Positions 1-5,959 of a stretch of 57,851 nucleotides of DNA are shown here, piece by piece. The position numbers and the translations under genes are program-made. The DNA is from JANFXS01 sp022791155 (GTDB taxonomy: Bacteria > Bacillota > Clostridia > Lachnospirales > Anaerotignaceae). The DNA lies in NCBI GenBank assembly GCA_949743895.1, contig CATJUX010000042.1:1-57851 (forward strand), read 5' to 3'. Positions within the stretch are counted from its first letter, which is position 1; every line of letters begins with the position of its first letter. The notes beneath the pieces were generated by a model, which did no database searches, had not been told where the DNA came from, and saw only the letters and a program-made list of their open reading frames with translations.

Positions 1-2
1 AC

Positions 3-98
3 ATGAATATTACATATTCTGAATTTTTTCAGTTTTGTATATTTGTTGTGGCTCTTGTAAATCTGTTTTATCAGATATACAGAGACAAAAGAAAATAG
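3..98 (+). CDS. Holin-like type I toxin peptide, copy 1
   Basis: A 31-residue peptide begins MNITYSEFFQFC and ends YRDKRK. It has a short polar N-terminus, one hydrophobic helix (about residues 8-25) and a basic tail. This architecture matches the small Firmicutes holin-like toxin family (Hol_Tox type), which act as membrane-damaging peptides in type I toxin-antitoxin loci; the family call is from memory of its shape. The start lies two bases inside the window, so its ribosome site and promoter are not visible. The peptide is identical to copy 2, and the two coding sequences differ only at two synonymous T/C positions. The stop codon overlaps the start of the hairpin at 97-126, which ends the antisense transcript from the other strand. 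Confidence 0.72.
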   Translation: MNITYSEFFQFCIFVVALVNLFYQIYRDKRK

Positions 99-184
99 CC
101 GCCACTACCACCAATAGTTGACGGCTAATGAAAAAATTAACCATTAGCTAAAAGGGTAGGCCGTTTTTATGGTTTCCCTTTTGT
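84..184 (-). ncRNA. Antisense antitoxin RNA, copy 1 (ends approximate)
   Basis: A minus-strand promoter reads TTGAAT (214-219), 17 bases, TATCAT (191-196), so transcription should start near 184. The transcript runs toward toxin copy 1. It ends at a hairpin (97-126, arms around AGCCG/CGGCT) followed on the minus strand by a T-rich run overlapping the last toxin codons. An RNA of about 100 nt would overlap the 3' end of the toxin mRNA, as expected for a type I antitoxin. Transcription itself is inferred. Confidence 0.6.
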
Positions 185-190
185 GATTTT

Positions 191-219
191 ATGATAGCAC
201 AAAGTTAAGAAAAATTCAA
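191..219 (-). promoter_or_regulatory. Promoter of antisense RNA copy 1
   Basis: On the minus strand TTGAAT at 214-219 and TATCAT at 191-196 are separated by exactly 17 bases. The same -10 box and spacing occur for copy 2 although the spacer sequence differs, which supports function. Confidence 0.62.
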
Positions 220-234
220 GAGGAAAAAAGCAGC

Positions 235-263
235 TTGAAAAAGCTGACAAGCTGTGATATATT
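235..263 (+). promoter_or_regulatory. Promoter of toxin copy 2
   Basis: TTGAAA (235-240), a 17-base spacer and TATATT (258-263) form a near-consensus sigma-A promoter. The expected start is near 270, giving a leader of about 85 nt before the toxin start at 354. It is back to back with the antisense promoter of copy 1. Confidence 0.68.
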
Positions 264-272
264 TTAAGAATG

Positions 273-303
273 GGGAAACCATAAAGCAAAGGCGGCCTGC
301 CCT
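273..303 (+). promoter_or_regulatory. Toxin leader segment complementary to its own mRNA 3' end
   Basis: The segment GGGAAACCATAAAG at 273-286 is a perfect 14-base reverse complement of 513-526 downstream of the toxin. The segment CGGCCTGCCCT at 293-303 pairs with 501-511 with one G-U wobble. The antisense RNA begins with nearly the same sequence as this leader. Leader and antisense could therefore compete for the same 3' target, reminiscent of the fold-back element of hok mRNA. Confidence 0.55.
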
Positions 304-353
304 CTCATTTGGAGGGCGAAATCCCTCCAATCTATGAGAAAGGAGGGAAGCAC

Positions 354-449
354 ATGAATATTACATATTCTGAATTTTTTCAGTTCTGTATATTTGTTGT
401 GGCTCTTGTAAATCTGTTCTATCAGATATACAGAGACAAAAGAAAATAG
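354..449 (+). CDS. Holin-like type I toxin peptide, copy 2
   Basis: This copy encodes the same 31-residue peptide as copy 1: one transmembrane helix and a basic RDKRK tail. A strong AGGAGGG ribosome site sits at 341-347, seven bases before ATG. The whole unit is visible here: promoter at 235-263, structured leader, coding region, terminator hairpin at 448-476 and a convergent antisense promoter at 539-567. The leader contains GGAGGGCG and a CCCTCC run that could pair with the ribosome site, so translation may be gated by RNA structure (inference). The family call is as for copy 1. Neither copy is long enough to be found by ordinary gene callers. Confidence 0.75.
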   Translation: MNITYSEFFQFCIFVVALVNLFYQIYRDKRK

Positions 450-532
450 CCGCCACTACTCGCACTAGTGACGGCTTAGAACGTTAAGCTAATATCACTT
501 AGGGTAGGCCGTCTTTATGGTTTCCCTTCTGT
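432..532 (-). ncRNA. Antisense antitoxin RNA, copy 2 (ends approximate)
   Basis: Transcription is expected to start near 532 from the minus-strand promoter at 539-567. It reads through GGGAAACCATAAAGACGGCC and ends at the hairpin 448-476 (arms AGCCGYCACT/AGTGACGGCT), followed on the minus strand by ATTTTCTTTT. The RNA would be fully complementary to the 3' part of toxin mRNA copy 2 and largely to that of copy 1, so cross-regulation is possible. Confidence 0.62.
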
Positions 533-538
533 GATTTT

Positions 539-567
539 ATGATAGCACATATTGAAATCATTTTCAA
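539..567 (-). promoter_or_regulatory. Promoter of antisense RNA copy 2
   Basis: On the minus strand TTGAAA (562-567) and TATCAT (539-544) are separated by 17 bases. It is closer to consensus than the copy 1 promoter. Confidence 0.65.
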
Positions 568-603
568 GGCTTTTTTGAGCTAAACTATTTTTGTATAAAA
601 TTC

Positions 604-909
604 TTATTTGATATTTTTAAAAAGCTCTAAAAAAAGTTCTTGCTGTTTTTGGGTTAAAGATGACCAATTATCCAACAATTCTTTTTGTTCTTGAGTAAGA
701 CTTACAGCGTCATTATTTTCTGCAAAAAATTGTGACAATGTAATTCCGAATCCATCACAAAGCTTTTCCAAAGATTTCACGGTTGGAATTTGATTTTTTC
801 GGTACCATGTTGATATAGTTGATTGGGGTATATTTGAATAAATCGAAAGCTCATATTCAGACCACTTCCTTTTTAAGCGAAGTCTTGTTATTTCTTTAAG
901 AATATCCAT
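604..909 (-). CDS. XRE-family transcriptional regulator
   Basis: This is a 101-residue protein with a single helix-turn-helix domain. The recognition region reads PQSTISTWYRKNQIPT (about residues 28-43), followed by SLEKLCDGFGITLSQFF, the typical end of an XRE/Cro domain. The C-terminal 35 residues are polar and Gln-rich (LTQEQKELLDNWSSLTQKQQ). It is a close paralogue of the next gene upstream on the same strand, and likely a duplication. The region before the start lacks a good ribosome site but carries TATAAT and a TATATTATAG element shared with the paralogue's upstream region. Its target is unknown. Position next to a toxin locus and two further XRE genes suggests the remains of a mobile element. 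Confidence 0.85.
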   Translation of the reverse strand: MDILKEITRLRLKRKWSEYELSIYSNIPQSTISTWYRKNQIPTVKSLEKLCDGFGITLSQFFAENNDAVSLTQEQKELLDNWSSLTQKQQELFLELFKNIK

Positions 910-1015
910 TAATATTATACACCCCGTTCCATTTCAATTTATGTGTATATTATAGTTTTTATTTAAGCAGGAAATTAGTTGGACAAGACGTATAAAAATT
1001 TTGTTAAAAATAATA

Positions 1016-1327
1016 TTAGTTTTTCATATTTTTTATTAAATCTTTAACGATTCTTTTCTGGCACTGGCTTAGACAAGACCAGTTATCTAACAATTCCCTT
1101 TGTTCCTCTGTTAAAGAAATGAGATCGCTTCCCTCGGAAAAAAATTGAGACAAAGTAATTCCGAATCCAGAACATATTTTTTCCAGAGAGGTTATTGTGG
1201 GAAGCTGATTTTTGCGATACCAAGATGATATTGTTGACTGAGTTAAGCCAGAATTTTTGGACAACTCATATTCAGACCAATTTCGTTCTAAGCGAATTTT
1301 GGTTATTTCTGCAAGTATATCTTTCAT
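1016..1327 (-). CDS. XRE-family transcriptional regulator (paralogue)
   Basis: This 103-residue helix-turn-helix protein is strongly similar along its length to the product of 604-909: both contain STIS-WYRKNQ-PT, FGITLSQFF and a LT-EQ-ELLDNWS tail. A ribosome site AAGGGTGA lies just before the ATG at 1327. The upstream region contains TATAAT on the minus strand and, further out, a large perfect palindrome at 1387-1425 that also lies upstream of the divergent XRE gene at 1496. That geometry suggests a genetic switch or autoregulation, but ligand and targets cannot be read from sequence. Confidence 0.85.
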   Translation of the reverse strand: MKDILAEITKIRLERNWSEYELSKNSGLTQSTISSWYRKNQLPTITSLEKICSGFGITLSQFFSEGSDLISLTEEQRELLDNWSCLSQCQKRIVKDLIKNMKN

Positions 1328-1386
1328 GTTTTCACCCTTTTACTTTATTATTACGTATATTATAGTTCGCTAAAACCTTGAATTTT

Positions 1387-1425
1387 AGTTATTTATAACG
1401 TATAATTTATACGTTATAAATAACT
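1387..1425. promoter_or_regulatory. Perfect 18-bp inverted repeat, probable operator
   Basis: The arms 1387-1404 and 1408-1425 are exact reverse complements around a 3-base centre. Each arm holds a smaller palindrome (GTTATTTATAAC), and the centre forms ACGTATA/TATACGT. A related ACGTATATTATAG element lies at about 1352. It lies between the divergent XRE genes, so it is a likely binding site for one of them. Confidence 0.6.
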
Positions 1426-1445
1426 ATTCGGGTGAAAATGCACTA

Positions 1446-1474
1446 TTGCGAAACTAAAAAGTGTATTGTAAATT
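1446..1474 (+). promoter_or_regulatory. Candidate promoter of XRE gene 1496
   Basis: TTGCGA (1446-1451), a 17-base spacer and TAAATT (1469-1474) sit just before the ribosome site of the gene at 1496 and just after the palindrome. Confidence 0.4.
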
Positions 1475-1495
1475 TCATGAAGGGAGTTAATTTTT

Positions 1496-1834
1496 ATGGA
1501 GGAATTTTCTGAAAGGCTCAATTCATTGCTTTTGGAGAAAGGCGTTTCAAAAGAGGAATTGTCAGGCATATTTGGCGAAGGCTGTTTGGAGCTGTTGTTC
1601 AACAGCAGCACAGCGGCGCTGACAGTGAAGGCGCTTGTTTCGTTGAGCGAGTTTTTTGACGTGAGCATTGATTATATAACAGGGAAAACAGAAATTGTCA
1701 ATGAACGCCCAAAATATAATTTATATGACAATTTGAATGAACTCTATGGATATTTGAGCTTGACACTGCACAGGCTTGAGAAGATTTTGGACATAGAAAG
1801 CAAAGAGGGGGAAAACACAAAAAAACTGAAGTGA
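1496..1834 (+). CDS. Small XRE-like regulator
   Basis: The protein has 112 residues. The first ~65 look like a degenerate XRE helix-turn-helix: an N-terminal helix with LLLEKGVSKEELSGIFG, then VKALVSLSEFFDVSIDYITGKTE, a common ending of such domains. The rest (about residues 66-112) is polar and probably helical. A GGGAG ribosome site lies about ten bases before the ATG. It is divergent from the XRE pair on the minus strand and shares the palindromic region with them. It is not closely related to those two. Its function beyond DNA binding is unknown. Confidence 0.7.
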   Translation: MEEFSERLNSLLLEKGVSKEELSGIFGEGCLELLFNSSTAALTVKALVSLSEFFDVSIDYITGKTEIVNERPKYNLYDNLNELYGYLSLTLHRLEKILDIESKEGENTKKLK

Positions 1835-2255
1835 ATGCTTGGCGCCGTTTGAAGGCTTCTTCTGAAATGGAGAGGCTTTTGTTTTTTTGAATGTTATGAA
1901 CATGTGTGTTTCGAATTTGTGGCATTGAATTTCCCAAAAGATAGCTGCTTGTGCGAATGCTAAATCAGGAATGAAATGCCTGGCGGAGCCAAAAAACGGC
2001 TCATGAATGCCACTGCAAAAAAGCTCAAAAAATAAATTTTGGATTTGGCAAAACATATATAATTATGTAACAAATGGTTATATATAACCAGGCCTGCTTT
2101 GGAAATAAATTTTCACACATCATCCATAAGAATTGTTTTGACTGATATTTTCCATATGTGTTAGTATAATATTAAAAAAATGAAAAACGGGCACGGGCAT
2201 ATGCAAAAGTATGCTTGAAGTGGCACAAATTTTTTTATAACAGGGAGGAACAGTG
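1835..2255. other. Intergenic region before glnA
   Basis: This 421-base AT-rich stretch has no convincing gene. A 16-base palindrome lies at 2075-2090 and a TATAAT at 2165-2170 is the best -10 box for glnA, though its -35 is unclear. A short hairpin (GCATAT/GTATGC) lies near 2198-2215. No known riboswitch was recognised. Confidence 0.5.
2075..2090. promoter_or_regulatory. 16-bp palindrome upstream of glnA
   Basis: The sequence TGGTTATATATAACCA is a perfect palindrome about 165 bases before glnA. It does not match the GlnR box pattern TGTNAN7TNACA, so the binding protein, if any, is unknown. Confidence 0.35.
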
Positions 2256-3584
2256 ATGGGATACACAAGAGATGACATAATTGATCTTGTTGCCGAAAAT
2301 GATGTCAAATTCATACGGCTTCAATTCACAGATATACTCGGCGTTTTCAAAAATGTGGCTATAACTGTCAGCCAGCTTGAAAAGGCGCTTGACAGCCAAT
2401 GCATGCTTGACGGCTCGTCAATAGAGGGCTTTGTGCGCATTGAGGAAAGTGACATGTATCTGAAGCCAGATTTGGACACATTTGTGATATTTCCATGGAG
2501 ACCACAGCATGGCAAGGTGGCAAGGTTCATATGTGATTTATACACGCCTGACGGAAAAATTTTTGAGGGCTCGCCGAGATATGCACTGCAAAAAACGCTG
2601 AAAAAGGCGGCTGACATGGGATATGAATTTAATGTTGGGCCGGAATGCGAATTTTTCCTTTTTCAAACGGACAATGAAGGACGCCCGACAACAGTTCCGC
2701 ATGACAATGGCTCATATTTTGATCTTGGCCCAACGGATCTTGGAGAGAATGCGCGGCGTGAAATTTGCCTGACATTGGAAGACATGGGGTTTGAAATTGA
2801 AACAAGTCATCATGAAAATGCCCCCGGACAGCACGAGGTTGACTTTAAGTATGGCCCAGCGCTCAAAACAGCTGACGACATTATGACGCTCAAAATGGTT
2901 GTCAAAACAGTTGCGCAAAGAAACGGGCTTTTCGCGTCATTCATGCCAAAGCCGCTCAATGGGGCTGAGGGCTCGGGAATGCACACAAACATATCCCTGC
3001 TTAAAAAAGGCGTGAATATATTTCATGATGACAGTGATGAATTTGGCCTCAGCAAAGAGGCATATATGTTTATGGCGGGAGTGATAAAGCATATGCGCGG
3101 AATATCGGTTATAACAAACCCTGTTGTAAACTCATACAAACGTTTGCTGTCGGGGCTTGAAGCGCCGCAATATATTGCATGGAGCGCCGCCAACAGAAGC
3201 CATTTGATAAGGATTCCAAAAAGCGCTCCTCAGTCCACAAGGATTGAGCTCAGGTGCCCGGATTCCGCATGCAACCCATATCTTGAGTTCGCGGCGATAC
3301 TTTCGGCCGGGCTTGATGGAATAGAAAACAAAATGACGCCGCCACCAGCCGTGAATGAAAACATATATGAAATGTCAAGTGACTGCCGCCGCAAACTTGC
3401 AATTGGCGAAATGCCAAAGGATTTGGGCGAGGCAATATGCGAGTTTGAGAATGACGTTTTCATGCAAAACGCTTTGGGGCGGCATATATCACAGAAATAT
3501 ATTGAAGCAAAAAAGCATGAATGGAATGAATATAGAAAAAATGTCACTGATTGGGAAGTTAAGAAATATCTGAACATATATTGA
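2256..3584 (+). CDS. glnA: Glutamine synthetase type I (alpha subtype)
   Basis: This enzyme makes glutamine from glutamate, ammonia and ATP in the cytoplasm. The 442-residue length matches GSI-alpha of Gram-positives. Visible motifs in order: DGSSIEGFVRIEESDM near the N-terminus, GPECEFFLF (metal-binding glutamates), HHENAPGQHEVDF, GSGMHTNISL (ammonia/ATP site), NPVVNSYKRLL, NRSHLIRIP and RIELRCPDSACNPYL. The end (WEVKKYLNIY) lacks the adenylylation-loop tyrosine region of the enterobacterial GSI-beta type, so control is probably by feedback and transcription. ATG 2256 is chosen over GTG 2253 because GGGAGG at 2243-2248 is then seven bases away. An ANTAR regulator follows. Confidence 0.97.
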   Translation: MGYTRDDIIDLVAENDVKFIRLQFTDILGVFKNVAITVSQLEKALDSQCMLDGSSIEGFVRIEESDMYLKPDLDTFVIFPWRPQHGKVARFICDLYTPDGKIFEGSPRYALQKTLKKAADMGYEFNVGPECEFFLFQTDNEGRPTTVPHDNGSYFDLGPTDLGENARREICLTLEDMGFEIETSHHENAPGQHEVDFKYGPALKTADDIMTLKMVVKTVAQRNGLFASFMPKPLNGAEGSGMHTNISLLKKGVNIFHDDSDEFGLSKEAYMFMAGVIKHMRGISVITNPVVNSYKRLLSGLEAPQYIAWSAANRSHLIRIPKSAPQSTRIELRCPDSACNPYLEFAAILSAGLDGIENKMTPPPAVNENIYEMSSDCRRKLAIGEMPKDLGEAICEFENDVFMQNALGRHISQKYIEAKKHEWNEYRKNVTDWEVKKYLNIY

Positions 3585-3630
3585 CGTTGTTTTTGACAGC
3601 TTTTTAAGACAGTTTTTAGGGTTGATGAAT

Positions 3631-4182
3631 ATGGAAAATGTTATAGTTGGATTTTCGGAGCGCGGCAAGGGCGAGGCGTTCAGGGACATAATTGTCAAAA
3701 GCGGTTTTGTGAACACAGAGGTTTGTTCATCGGGGGATGAAGTGCTGAGGCGGGCAAATCAGTTTGCAGGCGGGCTTGTTTTGTGCGGCTATAAAATAGG
3801 AGGCATGCTCTACAATGAGATATATGAGCTTTTGCCAGAGGGCTTTGAAATGCTTGTTTTGCTTTCAGGGAAGCAAGCCGGGCTTGTTGATGAAGATGAT
3901 ATATTCAGCCTTGTTCTCCCTGTGAGCAAATCGGAGCTCATAAGAACTGTCAGCATGATTGTTGATTTCAGCGAGGGCCGCATGGCGGCAAAAACAAAAA
4001 ATGCCATGAGTGCAAGAAGTGAGCATGACAAAATTTTGATTGAAAAAGCAAAACTTATGCTCATGAACAACTTCAATATAACAGAAGACGCAGCCCACAG
4101 GTTCATACAAAAAAACAGCATGAACAAAGGGCTGAAAATGGCTGAAACGGCAGAGATCATATTGTTTGGCGGAAAGCTTTAG
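3631..4182 (+). CDS. ANTAR-domain RNA-binding regulator
   Basis: The protein has about 184 residues. The C-terminal ~55 (from KILIEKAKLMLMNNFNITEDAAH to AETAEIIL) form an ANTAR domain, which binds paired hairpins in mRNA leaders and prevents termination. The N-terminal ~115 residues resemble a receiver domain, but where the phosphorylated aspartate is expected the sequence reads LVLCGYKIGG, so this is probably a pseudo-receiver. It lies 46 bases after glnA; such pairing suggests a role in nitrogen metabolism. ATG 3631 fits AGGG at 3618-3621 with nine bases; ATG 3625 is possible. No clear ANTAR target hairpins were found in the glnA leader. Confidence 0.85.
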   Translation: MENVIVGFSERGKGEAFRDIIVKSGFVNTEVCSSGDEVLRRANQFAGGLVLCGYKIGGMLYNEIYELLPEGFEMLVLLSGKQAGLVDEDDIFSLVLPVSKSELIRTVSMIVDFSEGRMAAKTKNAMSARSEHDKILIEKAKLMLMNNFNITEDAAHRFIQKNSMNKGLKMAETAEIILFGGKL

Positions 4183-4435
4183 CCAAAGGCAGACTGTGGC
4201 TTTGTGTGGCTTGAAAAATTTGAGGGCTATTCTGTTTTGTAAAAAAATGTTGAAAAAATGTTGAAAAAATGAATCCAAAATGAATGTGGATTTTCATGGA
4301 ATGAAATTCAGAAATGCTGTTTTTGAAACTTATGAAGCCGCATTGCAGGGAAGAAACGCTTTTTAGATTGAAGCTTGTGTGCCTGCATGCGGCTGTTGTT
4401 GTGTTTATATATATGTGGTTATGAACTGCAAGGAG

Positions 4436-5320
4436 TTATGACTTGTGAGCAGATTGAATTTTTTTGTAAATTTCGTTGGAAAGAACGGCAAACTGTTCAA
4501 CCGACAGCGTTTCTCCCCGAATTTGTCCATTCAAGCCGGAATTTGCGATGGCTTCAAGAAGCGCGTCTTTTGACAGACCAAAATTGCCTGTGTTGAAAAG
4601 CGTGTTTATCAATGTTTTGCGCCGCTGTCCAAAGGCACATTTCACAACATTGAAGAAAAATTCCTTGTTGGCTGTTTCAATGTGAGATGGACGTGGTTTT
4701 AGGGATATAACGGCGCTTTCAACATTTGGCTTTGGCATGAAGCAGCTGTGGGGAACAACAAAGGCTGTTTTTGCTTCACAGTAATATTGAACGGCAACTG
4801 AAAGGGCGCCATAATCCTTTGTTCCGGGAGGCGACTGCATTCTGTCGGCAACCTCCTTTTGAACCATGACGGTTATGCTTTTGGCAGATATGTTTTTTTC
4901 CAATATTCCCATTATGATTGGGCTTGTGATGTAATATGGAAGATTGGCGGCAATTTTGACATTGAGGTTGCCGGCATATTCGTTGATAAATGAGCAAATG
5001 TCCATTTTCAGTATGTCGTTGTTTATTATTTTCAGATTGTCATATTCACAAAGAACATCGTTTAATATGGGGATAAGGTTTTTGTCTATCTCCACGGCGG
5101 CAACTTTTCCGGCGCTTTCTGCAAGTGCCTGAGTCAGGCTTCCAATTCCGGGGCCAATTTCAATCACAAAATCATCTTTTGTGATTTCGGCCGCTTTTAT
5201 TATATTGTCTATTATATTTGAGTCTATGAGAAAGTTTTGGCCATAATTTTTTTTGAAACAAAAATTATATTTCTCTATTATTTCTTTTGTTTTGTGTGGC
5301 GTTGCTATGCGTTCTGTCAT
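4436..5320 (-). CDS. rsmA: 16S rRNA (adenine1518/1519-N6)-dimethyltransferase
   Basis: RsmA (KsgA) dimethylates two adjacent adenines near the 3' end of 16S rRNA during small-subunit assembly. The 294-residue protein shows QNFLIDSNIID (N-terminal cap), VIEIGPGIGSLTQALAE (SAM-binding motif I), NNDILK, and NLPYYITSPII (motif IV, the catalytic NLPY). The C-terminal region has the usual GQRRKTLINTL. AGGGTGAG lies just before the ATG. It starts six bases after the stop of the upstream small membrane protein gene, so the two form an operon on the minus strand. Loss of this enzyme usually gives kasugamycin resistance. Confidence 0.96.
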   Translation of the reverse strand: MTERIATPHKTKEIIEKYNFCFKKNYGQNFLIDSNIIDNIIKAAEITKDDFVIEIGPGIGSLTQALAESAGKVAAVEIDKNLIPILNDVLCEYDNLKIINNDILKMDICSFINEYAGNLNVKIAANLPYYITSPIIMGILEKNISAKSITVMVQKEVADRMQSPPGTKDYGALSVAVQYYCEAKTAFVVPHSCFMPKPNVESAVISLKPRPSHIETANKEFFFNVVKCAFGQRRKTLINTLFNTGNFGLSKDALLEAIANSGLNGQIRGETLSVEQFAVLSNEIYKKIQSAHKS

Positions 5321-5326
5321 AATCTC

Positions 5327-5830
5327 TCACCCTATGCCTATGGCGCTGAAAAGCCCGAAGGAAAGCGCTGATATTATTATTCCGGCTGTGAACACTCCAA
5401 GTGCTATCACAAGGAACGACTTTTTTCTGTTCATGCCAAGCAAAACAGCCAAAAGTGCACCAGTCCAGCCGCCTGTGCCCGGAAGGGGAATTGCCACAAA
5501 CAGAAAAAGCCCAAAATAGCCATATTTTTCTATCTGACCGCTTTTGGAAAGGGCCTTTTTCTCGATCTTCTCAACTATTTTTTTGAAAGGCGTTTTCTTC
5601 AAAAGCTTGAAAATTGCGGCTATAAGCATGAGTATGAATGGTATTGGTATTATGTTGCCGATGTAGGCGATGACAAATGATGGAAGCAGCTCCATGCCAA
5701 GGGCATATGCCGCAATGATGCCGCCTCGAAGCTCCAATATAGGAAACAGTGATATTATGAACACAATAATTTCTCTTGACACAGTGCCGCCAAGGCGCTC
5801 AATGAAAAAATTTACAAGGTTTTCAGCCAT
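5327..5830 (-). CDS. Small multi-spanning membrane protein (COG2426/PF06695 type)
   Basis: A ~167-residue very hydrophobic protein with about four membrane segments. It carries the family motifs FPILELRGGIIAAYALG (about residues 29-45) and AIPLPGTGGWTGALLAVLLGM (about 113-133). These are hallmarks of the family annotated as putative small multidrug export protein; the true substrate is not established. A TTG at 5836 could also serve as start, but ATG 5830 has better spacing to the GAGAGGA ribosome site. It is transcribed with rsmA from a strong promoter at 5877-5906. Confidence 0.85.
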   Translation of the reverse strand: MAENLVNFFIERLGGTVSREIIVFIISLFPILELRGGIIAAYALGMELLPSFVIAYIGNIIPIPFILMLIAAIFKLLKKTPFKKIVEKIEKKALSKSGQIEKYGYFGLFLFVAIPLPGTGGWTGALLAVLLGMNRKKSFLVIALGVFTAGIIISALSFGLFSAIGIG

Positions 5831-5876
5831 TATCAAAAAATCCTCTCATAATATTGTTAAATTTTCAATATGCATA

Positions 5877-5906
5877 ATTATAGTTTGTTTTATGTGAGTT
5901 TGTCAA
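5877..5906 (-). promoter_or_regulatory. Promoter of the membrane protein-rsmA operon
   Basis: On the minus strand TTGACA (5901-5906), an 18-base spacer and TATAAT (5877-5882) are both perfect consensus boxes, about 50 bases before the first gene. Confidence 0.75.
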
Positions 5907-5959
5907 TCATAAGGAATATTTAGCCGGCATATACTTTTTTAGATGAAGGAGGTATTGCC

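Noticed and set aside
1..450. CRISPR-like repeat, because of two similar blocks ~350 bases apart
   Set aside because: The repeated blocks are whole gene units with promoters and coding frames, not short repeats with spacers.
2170..2255. ANTAR target hairpins in the glnA leader
   Set aside because: Only one weak hairpin (GCATAT/GTATGC) was found and its loop lacks the A1/G4 pattern of ANTAR targets.
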